Assembly (NCBI GenBank): GCA_963969345.1
Contig: OZ017768.1
Location: forward strand, 11,510,193-11,574,192
DNA length: 64,000 nt
DNA from: Turbatrix aceti
Lineage: Eukaryota; Nematoda; Chromadorea; Rhabditida; Panagrolaimidae
Direction: 5' to 3'
The stretch's first letter is position 1. Each line of letters begins with the position of its first letter. The translations under genes were made by a program, and so were the position numbers. Of the stretch, positions 1 to 11,402 are shown in pieces. The notes below the pieces were generated by a model, which searched no databases, was not told the origin of the DNA, and was given only the letters and a program-made list of their open reading frames with translations.

Positions 1-634
1 TACTTGTCTCTGTTGCCACCGGACAGGAATTTGTGGTCATAGGCAAAAATGGAAGGCCAATCGGACTTGCTGGGGCTTTTTACAGTGATACCGGGTGCTT
101 TGGGATTCTCGGCCGGAAGGCGGATTTTTGAAAGATCGATTTCGATGTCTTTCAGTGTCTCCGGTGCTCGAAGGCCGAATCCGAATGTTTTTTCGTACTT
201 GTGAGTCATACTCTGGACTGGAAGGGTGGATTTTAACTTTTTTTTAATTTTATGCATGCAAACTCACCGCCATAGAGCCCCTTATTAGGCAGCCCAACAT
301 CGCTTGACATAACTTTGTTTGACAGTACTAGGGCCAGTCCATGTCCTCTGTAGTCGGGGTGGACAAATACCATACCGATCATCGTGACGAGAGGTTTTCC
401 GTCGGCGTAATGGTTCACACCGGAAGCACATCCGACAGCCTTGTCTTTATCTACGTCGATGGCTACGTAAAGGCTGAAGTTGTCGTCGCCGAATCCCTGT
501 CGCCAGATGGAGAGGTCGCTTTCAGTGTTGAACCATTTTTCGTAGCGTGAGACGTCGCTGACAAGCTGCTTCCAGTACAGCGGATTGTCGGGGTTTCGTA
601 CAATTTTCAGACTGAGCGCAGGTGCTGTTGCCAT
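1..634 (-). CDS. GNAT-family acetyltransferase, DUF1248-like (partial, 3' end off window)
   Basis: Two exons are visible on the minus strand, 634-268 and 217-1, joined by a short intron (donor gtgagt, acceptor ccttccag) that keeps the frame at phase 1. The ATG at 634 is the only methionine near the N-terminus; the frame is open further upstream but has no other ATG. The product contains a GNAT fold signature: a mid-protein strand (SLYVAIDVD, AVGCASGV) followed by the acetyl-CoA motif A, V-H-P-D-Y-R-G-H-G-L-A. Downstream comes a THKYEKTFGFG segment typical of the C-terminal half of DUF1248/YitH-like GNAT proteins, which I recall as expanded in nematodes. The predicted reaction is acetyl transfer from acetyl-CoA; the substrate cannot be told. 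The gene is divergent from RBFA, with 337 bases between start codons. The C-terminus lies beyond the left edge. Confidence 0.75.
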
Positions 635-864
635 GTTAAGGAGCTTGGTGTAGGCGATGAAATGAAACCAGTGCAGGGTTTCCTGGCTAGAGTCGTCGAC
701 TTTGGAACAACTCAGTCTAGGACGCACACGTAAGCGTATGTAAAGTGTGTGCTGGAGTAGTTCTGTCTGGGCTTATGCTAGAGTAGAGACCAACGGGAAC
801 CGCACACACGGCTGGCTGATGCATCTGTTTCTATCAAAGTGTGAGCAATAATGAACATATTTTT

Positions 865-902
865 AATCGGGTTCATTATGGGGAGCAATAATGAACCCGA
901 TT
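865..902. repeat. 15-bp perfect inverted repeat in the divergent GNAT/RBFA intergenic region
   Basis: AATCGGGTTCATTAT (865-879) is repeated as its exact reverse complement at 888-902, with an 8-base spacer. The flanking string gagcaataatgaac also occurs twice in direct orientation (near 843 and 883). It may be a hairpin or a paired protein-binding site in the shared promoter; no function can be read directly. Confidence 0.6.
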
Positions 903-956
903 ATTTTTTTTATTACAGAACTGATTTTTGATCCTAGGAGGTAATTTTGATTACCA

Positions 957-971
957 AAATTTGTTTTTCAG
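957..971 (+). promoter_or_regulatory. splice-acceptor-like tract abutting the RBFA start codon (candidate trans-splice site)
   Basis: The tract ttgtttttcag ends exactly at the base before the ATG at 972. There is no room for a 5'UTR, so the leader must come from an upstream exon or a trans-spliced leader. In nematodes this arrangement is the usual mark of spliced-leader addition; an ordinary upstream cis exon cannot be excluded. Confidence 0.45.
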
Positions 972-1827
972 ATGTTGAGACATCTGCTCTCCAGACGTTT
1001 TTTATCTTCTACATCTGCTGCCTATGCATCCGGCTGCGGGCCGAAACAGCGTCTGAAAGGCAGACGGTCCTCGACGACAACTGCGACTCCCATGAATTCT
1101 GCCTTCTTTGACCACAGCTTCTCTAAAGTTTTCACCCGTCGATTCATGGAGCGGTTTGGGTCCACAGCGGTCGACGATGCTATGCTGGTTCTCAACCCCG
1201 GAGGCAAGATGAAGGCACGACGTCTCGATGAAAAGAAGCGGAAACAGCTTGCCACGCTCTACTTTGAGACCATATCGACGATTGTCTGTGAGGTGCCCGG
1301 TGCCGCGGACGTCGGAGTCGTGATCACGAAAGTCGACGTCTCGCAGCACTTCACAGAGCTCAAGGTGTTCTGGAAGGCGTACGGCAACGAGAAGGACATC
1401 GTGGTCAAGTCGACGCTCGAGAACGCTGCAAACGATATTCGTCGGAAGCTGAGCACGTCATTGTACCACTCCAACGTTCCTCCTGTCGTTTTTATACCCG
1501 ATAGATTCGAACTGGTCGTCGAGGTGAATTTTTTTTGTTTTTTTGGATTGTTTTGATGATTTTTTGTAGGAAATGAACAAACTTTTCGAGGCGGCTGATT
1601 ACGGCATGCAGTACAGGGCTGTTAGCCACACCGGCGCCGTTCTCGGATCGAAGAACGATGACGGCAGCCAAGCGCCTCAAAGGGCTGAGAAGGTGCCCAG
1701 ATTTGTGCTTGCAAAACGGGAGAAGATGGCGCGAAGGGATGCGGCTAGAAAAGAAACTGCCGAGGAAGACAGGGCATCTGAAGTTCAGGGATCGGTGGAC
1801 AGTGATGGTAATTCTTTTATAAAATAA
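972..1827 (+). CDS. RBFA: Mitochondrial ribosome-binding factor A
   Basis: Two exons (972-1523 and 1570-1827) flank a 46-base intron (gtgaat...ttttgtag, phase 0). The product is 269 residues. The N-terminus (MLRHLLSRRFLSS) is basic, Ser/Arg-rich and lacks acidic residues, as in a mitochondrial presequence. The central part carries the RbfA domain: a helix with LATLYFETISTIV, the strand VGVVITKVDVSQHFTELKVFWKA, a second helix (ENAANDIRRKL) and the family's closing signature N-V-P-P-V-V-F-I-P-D. RbfA proteins bind the small ribosomal subunit during late maturation; metazoan RBFA acts in mitochondria. The tail after about residue 200 is charged and low in complexity. A polyadenylation signal AATAAA lies at 1903-1908. 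PP1 follows on the same strand 385 bases downstream. Confidence 0.85.
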
Positions 1828-2212
1828 ATAGTTTTTGTTTGGTGCACGTTAAGTCGAAAAGAACATTTTGTAAATAATGATTAGCCATAAAATGCAAATT
1901 TTAATAAATTTTTTGGATGACATGATATCACGTTTGCTCGTGAGAACTCATCAGAATCCATCTATCAGCGAGGTATCCTTAGACTGAAGAAATTCCCTGT
2001 CTTTCGACATCCAGTGTCATATCATTCATTCGTTGAGAGATCGTAACGATTCAAATAGGCAGATTTTTCTCTTCGGAATGGCCAACGACACGCCGCAGTC
2101 TTGTGATTAGCATTTTTGGGTAGCACGCATCGCGCAACGCGAATTGTCCGCACAAAATTAGTCTCACTAGTGGAGGACGTGCCGAAAGACATCATCATCG
2201 ACGCCCGAAGCC
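1828..2212. other. RBFA-PP1 intergenic region
   Basis: Contains the RBFA 3'UTR with AATAAA at 1903-1908 and the upstream flank of the PP1-like gene. No further coding exon or repeat is visible; the minus-strand open frame here has no coding features. Confidence 0.5.
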
Positions 2213-3423
2213 ATGACGCAGCCAAGTCCCCGTGGAGAGACGACCCCTGCCGTCATCGACACCACTTGGCTTGACGGTGTCATCGATCGCCTCAATGGCC
2301 TCTACAATCGTACGGATATCACGATTGTCAACGTCGTGCAACAAGACGAGATCATTGCCATCCTGACGTTTGTTACCAAGATTATCAACCAGGAGGGCAG
2401 TCTTGTCGAGGTCGAGCTGCCTATCAAGGTGGTCGGTGACATCCATGGCCAGTACCAAGACCTGCACAAGCTCTTCGATCTCATAGGACGCGTCCCCGCT
2501 CAGAAACTGCTCTTCCTCGGAGATTACGTCGATCGCGGGCCACAATCCCTCGAGACCATTGTACTCCTCCTTGCACTCAAACTTCGGCATCGTGAAAAAA
2601 TCTACCTCCTCCGTGGCAACCATGAGACTCCTGCTGTCAACCGTATATATGGATTTTACGATGAATGCGTTCGAAAATATGGGTTTGTTTTTTTGAAGGA
2701 AATAAATTAAAATTGGTAGGTCGTTGTAGCGTTGGTCTGTGGTGGGAATTCCAAACCGTTTTCAACCGTCTTCCGATGGCTGGACTCATCAGCAAGAAAA
2801 TTTTGTGCATGCACGGGGGTTTGTCACCCGAACTGACTAATCTGGATCAAATCCGAAGCATTGTTCGCCCCTGTGAGCCCCAAGACCGCGGAATGCTCAT
2901 TGACCTGCTTTGGTCCGATCCTACAAACAAGGTGAATCCAAAAAATCCTGAAATTTTTTTTTCGCTCCAGTTTTTTGATTACTTTCAAGATTTCTAGGGC
3001 GACGGCTGGTTCTACTCGCCTCGCGGCATCAGCTACGCTTTTGGCCGTGGGGTTATGTCTGCCGCGTGCAAGATCCTGGGTATCGACATGGTCATCCGCG
3101 CGCATCAAGTCGTCCAGGATGGCTACGAACTTATGGTCGGTAGGCAGCTCATCACCATCTTCTCCGCACCCAACTACTGCGGGCAGTTCAACAACGCCGC
3201 TGCCGTCGTCGTTATCGATGCCGATATGCAGGTATCCTTCCAGCAGCTCAGAACCCCTGCGCCACTCAACTGCAACAAACCCGCACCCGCCGTGGCTTCG
3301 GACCCCGCGGCGAAGCCTTCGGACACGCTGCCGACGTTCAAGATTACACCCGCCGCAGAAGTTTCAGATTCCAACAACAACTCACCTGCCAACGGGGACA
3401 AGACAAAGGAAGAAGCCAAATAG
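2213..3423 (+). CDS. Serine/threonine protein phosphatase, PP1 catalytic-subunit-like (divergent)
   Basis: Exons 2213-2682, 2730-2931 and 2998-3423 give 365 residues. The first intron must end at gttgtag (2729): the nearer ggtag acceptor gives an immediate stop, whereas the chosen one restores a [18 protein letters not shown] segment that aligns with PP1. All PPP metal and catalytic motifs are intact: GDIHGQ (75-80), GDYVDRG (103-109), RGNHE (134-138), MHGG (184-187), RAHQ (258-261) and SAPNYCG (280-286). It would hydrolyse phosphoserine/phosphothreonine using two metal ions. Divergence from canonical PP1 is clear: [13 protein letters not shown] replaces the usual W-x-x-N-D-R-G stretch, the beta12-13 loop is GQFNN rather than GEFDN, and a Ser/Thr/Pro/Lys-rich tail of about 55 residues follows the core. 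Such divergent PP1 paralogs, often germline-biased, are common in nematodes. It is convergent with the LPGAT1-like gene. Confidence 0.88.
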
Positions 3424-3578
3424 ATGTCCTTGATTCCACCCATTTGCCCCTACTAACCCCTCCGAGAGTTGACAGTAATATAAATATATCGATGCTTTAT
3501 GCCTGGACAACAATGTGAATGGGGAAGGGGGCAAGGTACAACAACCCGTCTCGGATATGGGGTGATTTGGGGATGGGA

Positions 3579-5279
3579 TTAGTACCAGATGAACGACGAT
3601 AGCCACAGGAATAGATAGCGTAGCCAGAGCGAGTAGTGAAAATAGAAGAGAGCCATCCAGAAAAACTGGGATGCTACGTTGCGCCAGAGGGGATAGTGCA
3701 CAAGGCGACCCTTGCCCGGGAAGCGGCCGTTCCGGTAAAAGTCATCCAATAATTTATCCTGAAAGGAGAGTGATTTTGTTATTGTCAGTTGATCGTCTTA
3801 GAAAAAAGTTTAAAAAAAAATTAAAAAACCCACTTTTTCAGCGTATTGCTTGTAGAGCCATTCTCTGAGGTTCTTTTCATCGCATAGACTCGTATCCACC
3901 TTGTGAATACGGTAGTGCAGTGCAACACGGGAATCATTATCAGGCCACTCGCCGAGCATGGCTTCTCCGAGGCCGGCGACCTTCCCCTTCGGGTAGCCGA
4001 GTGTACAGTCTACGATATACTCAATCGGCGCGCCTTCTCCACACCTTGCCAGTGTGCCAGCCTCGTCTGCCGGCCCTGCGACGTCCAGTACCGCACTAGC
4101 GGCACCCGTCCTTGGATGGGCACAGTGCTTGAATGGCACCAGGTTGTTCTTCTCGGCAAACTTCTTCTCCGAATTTCGGACGAGGTAGAGACGCGAGCCC
4201 TCGGGATACATGACAATCCATCGAAAATCGCACTTCCAATAAAGATTCTTCAGATGATCACGGAATTCCCCTAACACCTGGTTTCGGTACACCGAGCCAC
4301 CGTTGATAAAGAAATTGCCGTGAGCAGTCCACATGGCGCCGAGCGGGGTAGCTTTCCAGATATTGAAAATGACCCAGAGATAGCGACCAGCTGTGATGCA
4401 TGCCTTGTCAAAGAAAGCCGTCATTAGAATGTAGTGATCGATAAGGCCGAGGTGGTTGACTAAGATGAGGGATCGCTTGCCTGCGACGCGGCTAATGTCG
4501 TCACCAAATTCTTCGATGACGACACCTGTATACTGTCCGGATGACGTCCAGTGCTCGTTAACCATTCGGCACAATCGATGTTCTAGTGCGTTGTATAACC
4601 GTAAGCTGCAAGCATGAACATGATGCTTTTTTGTTAAAACATACGTTCATTTTTGTTCTTGGGATTTTTTTCTTGTGGAAAAGATAACGAACACGTCAGT
4701 TTGCAGTGTTGTCATCCGACCATAAAAACATATTTCTTATCACTCGGTGCAAAACATTTAGACAAGCTACCGCTATTATCGTCCATGAAAACCCAAAAAA
4801 GCACGAAGAAGCTTCGCCCCGGTTCCATTGTCTTCAGATTTAATCGATGCACCTTGACCTCACCTGGGCACGTTCCTTATCTTTTGTCAATAATAATATT
4901 AATAGAAAACCGCTCAAGATCACAATTTCGGTTAACATAATATTTTGCTTCAAATGAGTTATAACTACTAAGTATATTTACAAATGAAAACAATTTTTTG
5001 GTAAACAAAATCAGCTTTCTTGGTCACAAATTGACATTGACACTAAACGAATTAAGTTTAGAACTTAGTTAATTATAACACAAAAAATAAAATTCGCTTA
5101 AAAATTAGAAAAACAATGTAATTTTTTTCATTTAAAGTAAATAAAAAAACTTACTTAATAAACATAAGTGGTAGTAGAACAATATATAATGTAAATACGC
5201 AAGCAGCGGGCACGATAAAAAGGGTCATGATGAGCCAGTAAAAAGCGCCGATAATAGCCATCATTTTTCTGAGATCCAT
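3579..5279 (-). CDS. LPGAT1-like lysophospholipid acyltransferase
   Basis: Three minus-strand exons were assembled: 5279-5155, 4605-3834 and 3758-3579, giving 358 residues. Exon 1 encodes a hydrophobic N-terminus (MMAIIGAFYWLIMTLFIVP...), a likely membrane anchor, and splices in phase 2 (AA|C, Asn) to exon 2. Exon 2 holds the acyltransferase core: the NHX4D motif as NHLGLID, the GNFFINGGS block (motif II region) and motif III as YPEGSR. Next come PLSC-family hallmarks of the LPGAT1 subgroup: IVDCTLGYPKG and ALHYRIH, then WLYKQYAEK continuing across the last intron into DKLLDDFYRNGRFPGKG. The C-terminus is a hydrophobic, aromatic segment (QFFWMALFYFHYSLWLRYLFLWL). The expected role is acyl-CoA-dependent acylation of lysophospholipids in the ER membrane. 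The first intron is 549 bases; the others are short. An acceptor-like tttcag lies about 48 bases upstream of the ATG. Confidence 0.85.
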
Positions 5280-6035
5280 GGTGGGTGACAAAAAATCGTC
5301 ACGCTCATTATCAAGTGATAAGCTGAAATGATAACAAAAATGTTTTTTTCTTTATTGTCCAATGCTAAATAGATAGCTCATCTGTGCAAAAAAAGTCATA
5401 CTTATTGCTGAGGACACTTTCGGCAGCGATACGTGCATGGTGATGAGTAGGGGCCCCGCCACTCTTTTCGCTGATCATGGCTGCGGTGGTGATGGCGATG
5501 ATTGTGCAATATTTTTCTATCTTCCTTCCTTCGTTGGCTGGCGGGGGATCCTAAATACAATAAAAGTCACACATTATTGCATGGTTAACTGTTATTGGGA
5601 GCTTTCCGTCGCGGAATCAGGTGTAATTTATGCGAGACGATACGTAGTGAAGCATAATAATCGCTAGAGGCAACGATTAGAATTTTGAATAAAAAAACAT
5701 GGTAGCAGGCCAACAATCCGGCAAAGGAATAAAAAATGGTATTTGTGTAAGAAACGATATTTTTGCACACCTCCCACCTTATGCTGCATGACATTGCAAT
5801 ATAAAAACTTTTCTACAATAGTAGACGAACAAACAACGACGTTGCCTGAATCAGTTGCCTGAGAGACCGATGAGACAAGGGAGAAAAATGAGTCATGAAA
5901 AATGCATTCAACAAAAAAAATTATTTGTTTTTCAAATTGAAAAAACGATTGTAATAAATATAACAAAACGAAATTTAGATTTTCTTTTGGATAACAGTTG
6001 TTTTTTGCATTTTTCAGGTAATCCATCATTTTGGA

Positions 6036-6130
6036 GGACATCTGGTCTAATGATAACTAACCACTGAGTAATGGGGAAACAAAAATAAATAAGTAAATAA
6101 ACAAACAATAAATAAATAAATAAACAAATT
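6036..6130 (+). mobile_element. RTE LINE 3'-end fragment
   Basis: The string acatctggtctaatgataac and the following ...taaccactgagtaatgg match the 3'UTR of the long RTE copy at 14244-17008. It is followed by an irregular (AAATA)-like tail. Only about the last 30 non-tail bases are retained; the preceding tggagg resembles the end of the coding region (cctcctaa) in degraded form. Confidence 0.7.
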
Positions 6131-8294
6131 TTTTTAAATGACAATTTTTCCATCAGATTTTGATTTTGACGGTCCCAGAACGGAAAAAAATTTTGACGGT
6201 CCCAGAAAGGTTTGTTGATACCCCTGTTGAATAGCAACTTGATTTACGGACGTTCTGGAGCGTTTTTAGAATGCTTACACGTCGTAAAAAAAATATAAGA
6301 CAAATAAAAGCAAAAGGCATTTTAACGCGGCTCAAAAATGGCTTAAAAAACATGTTAGAAAGGAAATGCGGCAACTCTCCACATAAATAGTTTCTTTTTC
6401 CCCATGTTTTATGAATTGAGCATGGCGCGAGATTTCACATTAAAGATCTAAATATCTAGCATAGGATTTACTATTCCGTCAAGTTTTTTTAAAACGTAAA
6501 AAATGGACGACAACTTTTAATCCCGAAAAAATCAATTTCAGACGACTGATCCAGCATTTTTTAAAGGAAATGAAACTTTCCTTTTTACTGCAGAAAAGAA
6601 AGAATAGAAAAGAAATTACGAAAAAAAACCGGTTTGTTTCACAGCGTATTTGACGTGAACCCAGTGCTCTTTTCTCCAACACGCACACAACTGACTGGCA
6701 GACTGGTATTGCGGGAGAAGCGCGATGATAGCGGGTAACAAGAGTCAAACGTCGAACGTGAAATCAGAATTCCAACGAATAACGCAGTCCATAAAATAGT
6801 GTTAATGCACACTGAGGAGAAGAAAATCAGGTGACTGTGAACAAAAAACGAAGAAAGTTCACTGAGGAATTTTACGAGTTCGGGCTTTTAAAAATTAAAG
6901 AAAAACATAAGCCAAGTTCATGAATTTTTTTAGCAGAAACTAATTTGACATTGCTAAGAATTCTAAAGCAAAAAAAAATCGTATGCAATCGAAAAAAATA
7001 CCGTTGCATGCATTATCAGCATTTTTTATTTATTTTTTTAGAATAAAAAATTTTTTTTTCGGTTCTGCATTCAGCAAATAACAGCTAACTAAAAAAATTG
7101 TGACAATTTTTGTAACAACAGCGCGAATCAACACCACTCGACTTCGTGCCAAAAACAAAGATGCTAGACTATAGTCAGTGGTCGTTGGAGTACGAGACAC
7201 TGTCCACTATCATCTGACAGTTACACTCTCTACTTAAACTGCGGTCGTCCTTGAAAGACGAAAAGACAGACGCTCACGGTTGGGGAGGGGGTACAATCGT
7301 CGAAATTCACGTAAGAAAGAGAAAGTGAATCGAACTTTGATGTTTTTGCTTCAATTTTTTTTCAAATGACTTCCGGAGTATTTTAAGCTAAAAACACCTA
7401 ATTATGGGTCACAAAAAACGGATTAGAATTAAAAACCAGAAAACAAATCGGTGCACACACAACAACAGAGGACACAACCCAGACCCTGCCCTGCTAGTGA
7501 GAAACAGACTGGTGAGAGAGATGAAAGACTCATTGGTTAACGTGAATGACATTAGTATATGTAATGTATGTACGTATTGTGGCTGCGGGTGGCTCGGGAG
7601 ATTATACACAGGTTAGCTGGTGGGTTGGTTGGCGGGTGAGTGAAGTGAGGTGGCGGGTTAATGTTGAGCAAGCACAAAGACCTCGAAGTAGTAGATTCAT
7701 CTTTTTTTTAACCCATCAAGACAGGTACGGCGATGGGATGAAATGGGGGCAATGACGAGTGCGGCAACAACCAACGAAGACCGAGCAAGGTTGCAGGTAG
7801 ACAAGCTAAGCCATAAAATTGGTCTCGCTAATTATTTTCTTTCTTTAGAGTTTGGTATGGAATCTGGCGTGACTTTTCGATTCCCTTTTTCTGTAAATGA
7901 TGAAATTAGATGAAAAAATGAACCTAGTGAACCCTTTTCCAAAAAGGTGCAACTTCAAAATCATCAAAATAGCACACATCAAAAAATTTGATACATCCTA
8001 CAATTTAAAAGAAATGGCAACATGAATAAAAAAGTATACCGTCGTCAAATCCCGAAAAATTCCTCGGACAAAGCGTCTCATACCATCCAGGCTACCGCAG
8101 CTGATATGAGTCAAGACTGTTCAATAGGCTAAACCGCCAGTCCTTAGTTATGGTATTGGCGACGGCTGACACAGCAAGCGCCCCCGACTGAACACCTGCT
8201 CTTTTTCTCTCTTCTTTTTGCTCTCTAAATACCATTGCAGTCGTGAACAGGCACAAACTCCATTTTTTGTCTTCTGCTTTTCGTGGATTTGCGG

Positions 8295-8332
8295 ATTGGA
8301 AAAACACAAACTATAGTTTGTGTTTTTCCAAT
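8295..8332. repeat. 38-bp perfect palindrome
   Basis: ATTGGAAAAACACAAACTA is followed directly, without spacer, by its exact reverse complement. It lies in the gene-poor stretch about 570 bases upstream of the GPR107/108-like gene. Confidence 0.85.
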
Positions 8333-8901
8333 ACTTTGGAGATGGTCTTTGTTTTTTATGTATAACTTTTTCTTAGTCAAAATGGTAGCATGCATGATTT
8401 TTTTAGTAAATGTGACGGACTGTCACAATTCATTGAATGCTAGACGGAAAAACACATTAGTTTTTTATGCTTGAAGTATTTATACAGTATTCCAGGGGCC
8501 ATCATGGGGTTAATTTGTGGTTGTTCTTATTTTTTTTATTTTCGGTAGCTTCATCATTGGGAATCGTGCGTTCTGAAATCTTGCCAGAGCGTAAATCGCT
8601 GTTTCTGAATGATGATTTGTGGAAATTGAAAAAAATCGCTGAACGATGAAAAATCAAAGCACGATCAAAACGGCCACCAGAAGCAGAAAACAATCCGTGC
8701 GCGCAGTATGCAGTGCTCTGCGCGAGTAAATTTTCTCACTTCAATAATCGTAATCGACCGAGCTCGCGCTCGTGTACACAAATTTCTCGTCTTCTGGTTT
8801 TTTTGACGTCTTCGTTGTTTTCGACGCGTCGTCTGTTTTTTCGTTAACACCTTGGGGGCTGTTGATGACTGCGGCATCGACGACGACGACAACGTTGCAC
8901 G

Positions 8902-10834
8902 ATGATGTGGATTCTACGATTCTTTGTTGCTCTTGTCTGCCTTGACCGCTGTGTTCTAACTACAATTCATTATCTCAATTTTGTTGTATGCTGAAATTCA
9001 GTTTTTTTTTTATTACGTTGCTGTTGTTTTTTTAGGAAGATACCAGACGAAATATAGCCCTAACAGATTTTGGATACGATGATGGAGGTCTGCTCGATTT
9101 TATTATCTCCAATTTGACTGTGCCGGAGGCCGTGCTGAACTATAAGGGCTCGGAAGACGCCCAAAAAACGGACAAATTTGTTAGTCTGTTTTTTTGTGTT
9201 TTGTAAAAAACTGTTTTTTAGGGACTTATCGGATTCACTCTCTCCCGCGACTACGCCGTCACCAAAGACGTCCGTGCCAATCCCCACGTCTGTCAACTCC
9301 AGAACACGGACCAGCAATTGGATGCCCTGTTTTTTGTTTTTGACTTTCAACAACAAAAACTTTTGGTCACAAAATCGGGCCAGCTGCGAAGCATGAAACT
9401 CTGCACAGACATTACGTCGTGTCCGATTGAAGTGCCGCTTGATGCCAATGGCACACTTCCTACAGAGGCTCCGGGATTTTTCAAGCGTGTCTTCGGCATT
9501 GGCTCGTCGGGCACAGCGTACATGGACTACATTCCACTGGTGAATGACAACGCCAGATACACTTTTCACTTTGCCGTTCGATTTTTGGACGTGTACAAAG
9601 GGCAGTACCAGATTTTTTATCACAATTGCTTCAACCACATGTCCAATGACGGATACAAGGACCTGATTGCCGTGGATCTGACCGTGCACATCACCGAGAT
9701 GAACGTGGACTCGTACCTTAGTGCCGGTGATTCTGCGAAGCCCATTGTGTTCCTTTACTCGTCATTCTTCTTCGCACTGGTGTCGATAGTCTGGATTCAC
9801 AAGTTGTGCCATTCTGAGTGGGTTTTTTGTTCTAAAACATTATTTGCAGAAAAATTTACAACTTGTAAAATTTTTTAACATTATTTTTTAGTCCTAAAGT
9901 GGTCTACCGTATCCACCGCCTGATGGGATTCCTCGTCGTCCTCAAAACGCTGTCAGTCTTCTTCCACGGCGTTAATTACTACTTTGCCGCTCGGTACGGC
10001 AGACAACAGGAATTCTGGGCCGTGGTGTTTTACATCACGCATCTGCTCAAAGGCGCAATACTCTTTGGCACCATCATTCTCATCGGCTCGGGCTACACGC
10101 TGTTCAAGAATTTCCTCTCGGACCGTGATCGTAACTTGTTCATGTTTGTGCTGCCGCTGCAGATCATCGACAACATTGTCATGGCAATTATCGATGAATC
10201 AGAAGTCGGCGACCGGAGGTACCTCTTCTACGTTAAGATTTTTTCACTTCTCGATTTGCTCTGCTGCGTGCTGATCATTATGCCGGTCGTGTGGTCGATT
10301 CGGCATCTCAGCGAGGGAGCAGGCACTGATGGCAAGGCTGCCTTCAACCTGGAGAAGCTCCGGCTTTTTAGACAGTTTTACATGGTGGTCATATCGTATA
10401 TTTATCTTACCAGGATTGCCAAGTTCATGTTTGATGTGTGTTTTTTTACAATTAAATTCATTTTTATAAAAATTTTTTAGGAAACATTACCCTTCAACAG
10501 AAAATGGCTTTCTGTCGCTATCGTCGAAGGCTGTACGCTATTTTTCTTTGTGACCGTCGGCTACATGTTCCGTCCTGTCCGCATGAACCCCTACCTCCGA
10601 CTAAGCAGCAACGATCGAGACGACGACGATCCGATCTGCGAAGACGCCGTTGCTCTCACGACCAATGGCCTCTACGAGAACGTATCCCGTGTCCAGAGAT
10701 TTACCGTGCTCGACGAAACCCTTGACATACCCGGCACCATTAACGGGGGATACGAAAGTGATGATAACGATGATGACGGCGACGAAAAGACGGCCTTCAT
10801 CGGCAAAGGTGCCAGGGACATCACTGCACTTTGA
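8902..10834 (+). CDS. GPR107/GPR108-like lung seven-transmembrane (LUSTR) protein
   Basis: Five exons: 8902-8985, 9036-9179, 9222-9817, 9892-10435 and 10481-10834, all with gt...ttttag introns of 41-74 bases and consistent phases; 573 residues. Exon 1 encodes a signal peptide (MMWILRFFVALVCL). The luminal N-terminal domain follows, with IGFTLSRD, CQLQN and CTDITSC. The family junction motif ITEMNVDSYLSAGD leads into seven hydrophobic helices. Hallmarks of the family are HRLMGFLVVLKTLSVFFHGVNYYF, WAVVFYITHLLKGA, the LSDRDRNLF loop, PVVWSIRHL, TDGKAAFNL and GYMFRPxxxNPYLRL. The C-terminal cytosolic tail is acidic. GPR107/108 proteins reside in the Golgi/trans-Golgi and are linked to trafficking. 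AATAAA at 10975-10980 is the probable polyadenylation signal. The first intron is the only slightly uncertain one. Confidence 0.9.
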
Positions 10835-10974
10835 GGACGTGGTCCGGTTTTCTGTTCGTCTTTTGCTTGTTTTTTAGAGGTTTTTGCGTACGGTCTATCC
10901 CAGTCAGTCAAATCGGGCATTTGTAGAAATGCATTACAACGTTCCTTCATTAACATTTTTTCTTTTGTTTGTAT

Positions 10975-10980
10975 AATAAA
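10975..10980 (+). terminator. Polyadenylation signal of the GPR107/108-like gene
   Basis: AATAAA lies 141 bases after the stop codon, followed by an A-rich stretch; a second AATAAA-like site follows near 11010. Confidence 0.5.
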
Positions 10981-11313
10981 AAAAATTCTGATGTAATTAT
11001 AAATTATAAATAAAGTTGAAACACTGGACGCAAAACATATTGCTCTAGGGTTGCATTACCCGATACGTATACTAAGCGATACTAAGTCGATGATCCTTAT
11101 GAATGTGAAAATAGCATTAAACGATGATTCACTATTCTTACATCACACAGTTGAATCATCTCTCATCTGTGACTGCCGTTCAAAAGTTCTGTTTGTGTTT
11201 GTTTGCTTTTTTTTTGTTATTGTGGAAAATTTTTTCTTTCGTTTTTGCCTTTTAATTACGAAATAATATATTAACGATACATATTGTATCTATTTATATC
11301 TATTTATATTTTA

Positions 11314-11385
11314 CTTTACTTTACTTTACTTTATTAATTACTCATTACAAAATTAAAGAGACAGTGATGAGTATCTATTTATATT
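11314..11385 (-). mobile_element. 3'-end fragment of second LINE family (LINE-B)
   Basis: Read on the minus strand, it ends in the tandem tail (AAAGT)n, preceded by the ACTCATCACTGTCTCTTTAAT stretch shared with the copies at 27365, 40961 and 17327. It is truncated where a hAT-like MITE begins at 11403. Confidence 0.65.
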
Positions 11386-11402
11386 TTACTCATCGTTGTG
11401 CG

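Larger units (their letters stand above)
5280..8650. other. Gene-poor AT-rich region
   Basis: No exon with protein similarity was found on either strand. It contains the LPGAT1-like 5' flank, a 3'-end fragment of the RTE LINE (about 6036-6130), a 38-bp perfect palindrome at 8295-8332, and many homopolymer A/T runs. The open frames here are short, low in complexity and lack signal or domain features. Confidence 0.5.
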
